From assembly GCA_003550305.1 (NCBI GenBank), contig QKYT01000076.1:127638-160583 (forward strand): a stretch of 32,946 bases of DNA, given 5' to 3'. The notes beneath the pieces were generated by a model that ran no database searches, was not told the DNA's origin, and worked only from the letters and a program-made list of their open reading frames with translations. Positions within the stretch are counted from its first letter, which is position 1, and every line of letters starts with the position of its first letter. Positions 30,457-32,946 of this stretch are shown one piece after another. Both the position numbers and the translations under genes were made by a program. This stretch comes from Glomus cerebriforme (Eukaryota; Glomeromycota; Glomeromycetes; Glomerales; Glomeraceae).

Positions 30457-32946
30457 TCATGTGTTTTTTTTTAATATGTCATCATCATCCTGTGAAATGC
30501 AGTCCGGAGCTGAGGAATCATCATTAACTATGCTAATCGTGCAATTCATCTCGAGCTTGTTTTTGACTTTGTGCATAGTGACTGGGATAATATAGACCTT
30601 TCCATTAAAAGGAATCTTCAGCTCATTTGTATTCCAGTCCACTGTGCACCCATATTTCTTTAAGAGTTGATTAGAAAATATTAGCGTTAGCTTGTGATAG
30701 TCTACAACCACAAAATTTTCATGAATAATGCATCCAGAAGCTAAAGTAATAGGCAGATTGTGAACAACACCAATAGATTCAATTGGAACAGTAGCTATAC
30801 CACTGAGGTCATATTTTTCAGATTTATCTATTTTAGCCTTAGTATGATTAACAATGTTTTTCGTTATAATTAGAGGTTCAGCTCCAGAATCAAGAGTCAT
30901 AGCTGAAATCTTTAAGCGCCAGATTTTATACTTTACAGTGGCAACACTTGTTTTCAGCTCCTTTTTCTGAACGAAATAGATTTCCATAGGATCATCTAAG
31001 GATGACTGGATTCATCCAAAATTAAATCGTTGGAAGATGCTGATATGTCATTTTGAGACTTTATCTTCGGCTCCATAGGAACCACTATCTGTTTGGATAC
31101 AATGAGACTGCTGAAAGCGCCTTTGGCAGAATCTTGGAAAAAATATGCAGAAAAAATTAATTTAAGTTCACTTTGGAGGATTTTACGAATAGTTTCCTCA
31201 AGTGGAATTTCTCTCAGTTTGGTACTAGATATTTCTTTAAAGGACGATTTCTTGGAGCTAGACTTTTGCTTCACTTTTTTTTGACTTAGCTATATGAACA
31301 TTAAGATCAACATCAGAATTGGAAGAATCAGAAGAACTTGTATCAGAATCTGAACTATCGCTAGAAGAGCTATCGGAGGAAGTACCTGAATTCGAATCTG
31401 AATCTACAGTAGCATTACCTTTTTTAGACTTTTTGTTTTCTTTTTCTTCTGAGAACAGTTACAAGAATTATGCCCAGTTCTATTGCAGTTAGAACAATAT
31501 CATTGCGACTTCACAGCCTTTTTAAAGGCCTTAGCTATATGAAGATTTAATTTCTTCTTCGTAAGCCTAGCAAGATCTTCATCAGAATTAATGTCGATTT
31601 TCTTTTTTGGCTTCGAGGGTAAAAAAGGCTTAGGAACAGGTTCGAAGTTTGGAGTTTCTCCTAAAATCCAGCTTAAAAATCTACCAATATTTTTATCTCG
31701 TATTTTATCATCTGTCCCAATGGGTTGTGAACAGAATTGTGAAGATGATGAAACTGGTTGTTGGGGTTGCTGAAGCTGTGAGAATGTCATTGTAGTTTTT
31801 ACCAAATCCTCAACTTCATTTTTAGTCATTCCTGTTCTATTAGTTTTTGCATATGGGTTGGCTATCAAAAAAATAGGAAAAAAAGATGGTGCACTCTTTT
31901 GAGATAGTATATATTTTTCTGCTTCAGCTAGGGCTTTTGTAATATTATCCTGTATATCATAAAATTTATCTATCATTTGAATATTATACTGGTTCATAGG
32001 ATTTAAGCTATGAATAAATTGCTCTCTTTGTTGTTTAGGAGTCATTTTAGCTAATTTACCAACCTTTTTGATTCAGGCAGAAAATTGCTCAACTGACATA
32101 TCACCTTGCATGAGTTGACCAAAAACAGCCATTTGTTTTAAGTGTTCGACTGTTGTATAGGTAGTTCTAAATAGGTAAAGAAGTTGGTCAAGTTTAATGC
32201 CAGGAGCAATTATAACAACAGGAAGACCAGCATCAGCATTAGGCGCTACTGGTGCATTATCTATAGGTTCACCACCAGCTATAGACCAGTCTTTATCCCA
32301 AGTACCTATAGGAATTAAATTAGCACCAGTTGCGATTCCTGCTCCAATTCTACCAATTTTGGCAGCCACCTTACCTTGAAATTCTCCAGCAGTATTCAAA
32401 CCTCTGATCTGTGCACCACCATTTCTGGCGGTCAAAGTTTGAACAGCAGTTAAAGTAGCTACTCCCAAATTGTCTGAAAGATTATTACATCTCCAATTTT
32501 TACCCTTAACACGAGTATTGTACCAATTCAATGTATCGTCTGCAAGGCATGATACTACTAATCCAAATGCCTCTTTTCTTCTGGGGGCCTGACCTGCACC
32601 AGGTGTAACATTTATCTGACTAGCTATTATATATCTTTGCATGTCTCTAAGCCAATCTTTTGGATCTTCGCCAGGACATCCATAAAATATTGGAGATCCG
32701 TATCCAACCATTCCTATTTGTTGTATATTAAGAGGATTATTCTGTAATGCTAAAATTTGTGCCTGCAAATTTAAATTATTCTGACGTTCTGCTTGGGTCT
32801 TATTTTTCCATTTTTCGTATCGCTCATAGAGCCTGTCCCGATTATACTCTAATAAACCTATATCTCTTCTACTTCGCTGTAGATGGTGAGCATTTCGCTG
32901 ATACAATAATTGTAAGGCAAATTTTTCTTGTACCAGCACGCCTATA
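30457..32946 (-). pseudogene. Gag - CCHC zinc knuckle - retropepsin locus, broken, running off the right edge
   Basis: The Gag frame enters at 32946 still open. It has an N-terminal coiled-coil-like part (DRLYERYEKWKNKTQAER), a capsid-like stretch with FYGCPGEDPKDWLRDMQRYI, and continues through an in-frame TGA at 32075-32073 to a TGA at 31502-31500. Directly after that stop, in the same frame, is a perfect retroviral zinc knuckle (C-x2-C-x4-H-x4-C, 31496-31455). After a frameshift near 31425 comes a Ser/Asp-rich linker (31420-31290), then a frame change at an A8 run (31274-31282) and another near 31005. The last part (30987-30457) is a retropepsin-like protease with the active-site triad in LDSGAEPLIIT (30877-30891). 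This is the Gag-Pro order of Ty3-type or retroviral elements. Reverse transcriptase, RNase H and integrase are missing downstream, where a small gene on the other strand begins instead. Confidence 0.8.
31455..31496 (-). other. CCHC zinc-knuckle coding segment
   Basis: The codons give CSNCNRTGHNSCNC, spacing C-x2-C-x4-H-x4-C, the nucleocapsid zinc knuckle of Gag proteins that binds RNA. It sits right behind the in-frame TGA at 31502-31500, so it is not translated from the Gag frame unless that stop is read through. Confidence 0.85.

Larger units (their letters stand above)
24295..32946. mobile_element. Candidate composite viral/mobile unit: PolB, coiled-coil anchor protein, small protein, Gag-protease
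   Basis: Four broken genes sit close together: polymerase (+) and coiled-coil protein (-) converge with 231 bp between their stops, the coiled-coil and small genes diverge from a ~400 bp spacer, and the small gene and Gag-protease (-) converge with ~108 bp between. Codon composition is visibly less AT-extreme than in the flanks, and all four show in-frame stops and frameshifts. No reverse transcriptase, integrase or transposase is seen in the window, and no terminal repeat pair could be found because the right end is cut by the window edge. That they form a single element is my inference. Confidence 0.4.

Noticed and set aside
31093..31284. Plus-strand open frame opposite the Gag-protease linker
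   Set aside because: Antisense shadow; the minus-strand reading has the meaningful zinc-knuckle/protease order.
24591..32075. UGA recoded as tryptophan in the viral-like genes
   Set aside because: Several TGA sites sit where Arg seems more likely than Trp, TAG and TAA stops and frameshifts also occur, and no supporting tRNA is visible.

Overview
The window looks like nuclear DNA of an arbuscular mycorrhizal fungus, probably Rhizophagus or a close glomeromycete. This is inferred from very AT-rich intergenic DNA with long A/T runs, genes split by 64-90 bp introns, scattered broken paralogue-type genes (a nuclease/kinase fusion), and a decayed asfarvirus-like DNA polymerase. No database search was possible.

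Left half (1-18.5 kb), host genes in long AT-rich spacers. A five-exon J-domain co-chaperone lies at 1270-2811 (+). A heavily frameshifted gene at 5998-7694 (+) joins a PD-(D/E)XK nuclease-like region to a kinase-like domain. A U6 snRNA gene is at about 7963-8080 (-). A six-exon mitochondrial S-adenosylmethionine carrier (10903-12126, -) stands head to head with the ten-exon TRM82/WDR4 gene (12583-14601, +), the non-catalytic subunit of a SAM-dependent tRNA m7G methyltransferase. A single-exon alpha-arrestin-like gene is at 17449-18516 (-).

Middle (18.5-24.3 kb), no convincing gene. It is built of repeats: short palindromes, GATCTGA-type simple repeats, a striking array of eight ~101 bp units each carrying a 13-bp-arm hairpin (21.83-22.63 kb), a 50 bp palindrome, and duplicated ~100 bp blocks.

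Right part (24.3 kb to the edge), a compact set of decayed genes that looks like a foreign or mobile unit: an asfarvirus-like family B DNA polymerase (+), a coiled-coil protein with a C-terminal membrane anchor (-), a small unknown protein (+), and a Gag / CCHC zinc knuckle / acidic-serine linker / retropepsin locus (-) that runs off the right edge with no reverse transcriptase in view. The four genes are arranged convergently and divergently with short spacers and carry the same kind of damage: in-frame stops, mostly TGA, plus single-base indels. Whether they are one hybrid element or nested insertions is the main open question and the best candidate here for something undescribed.
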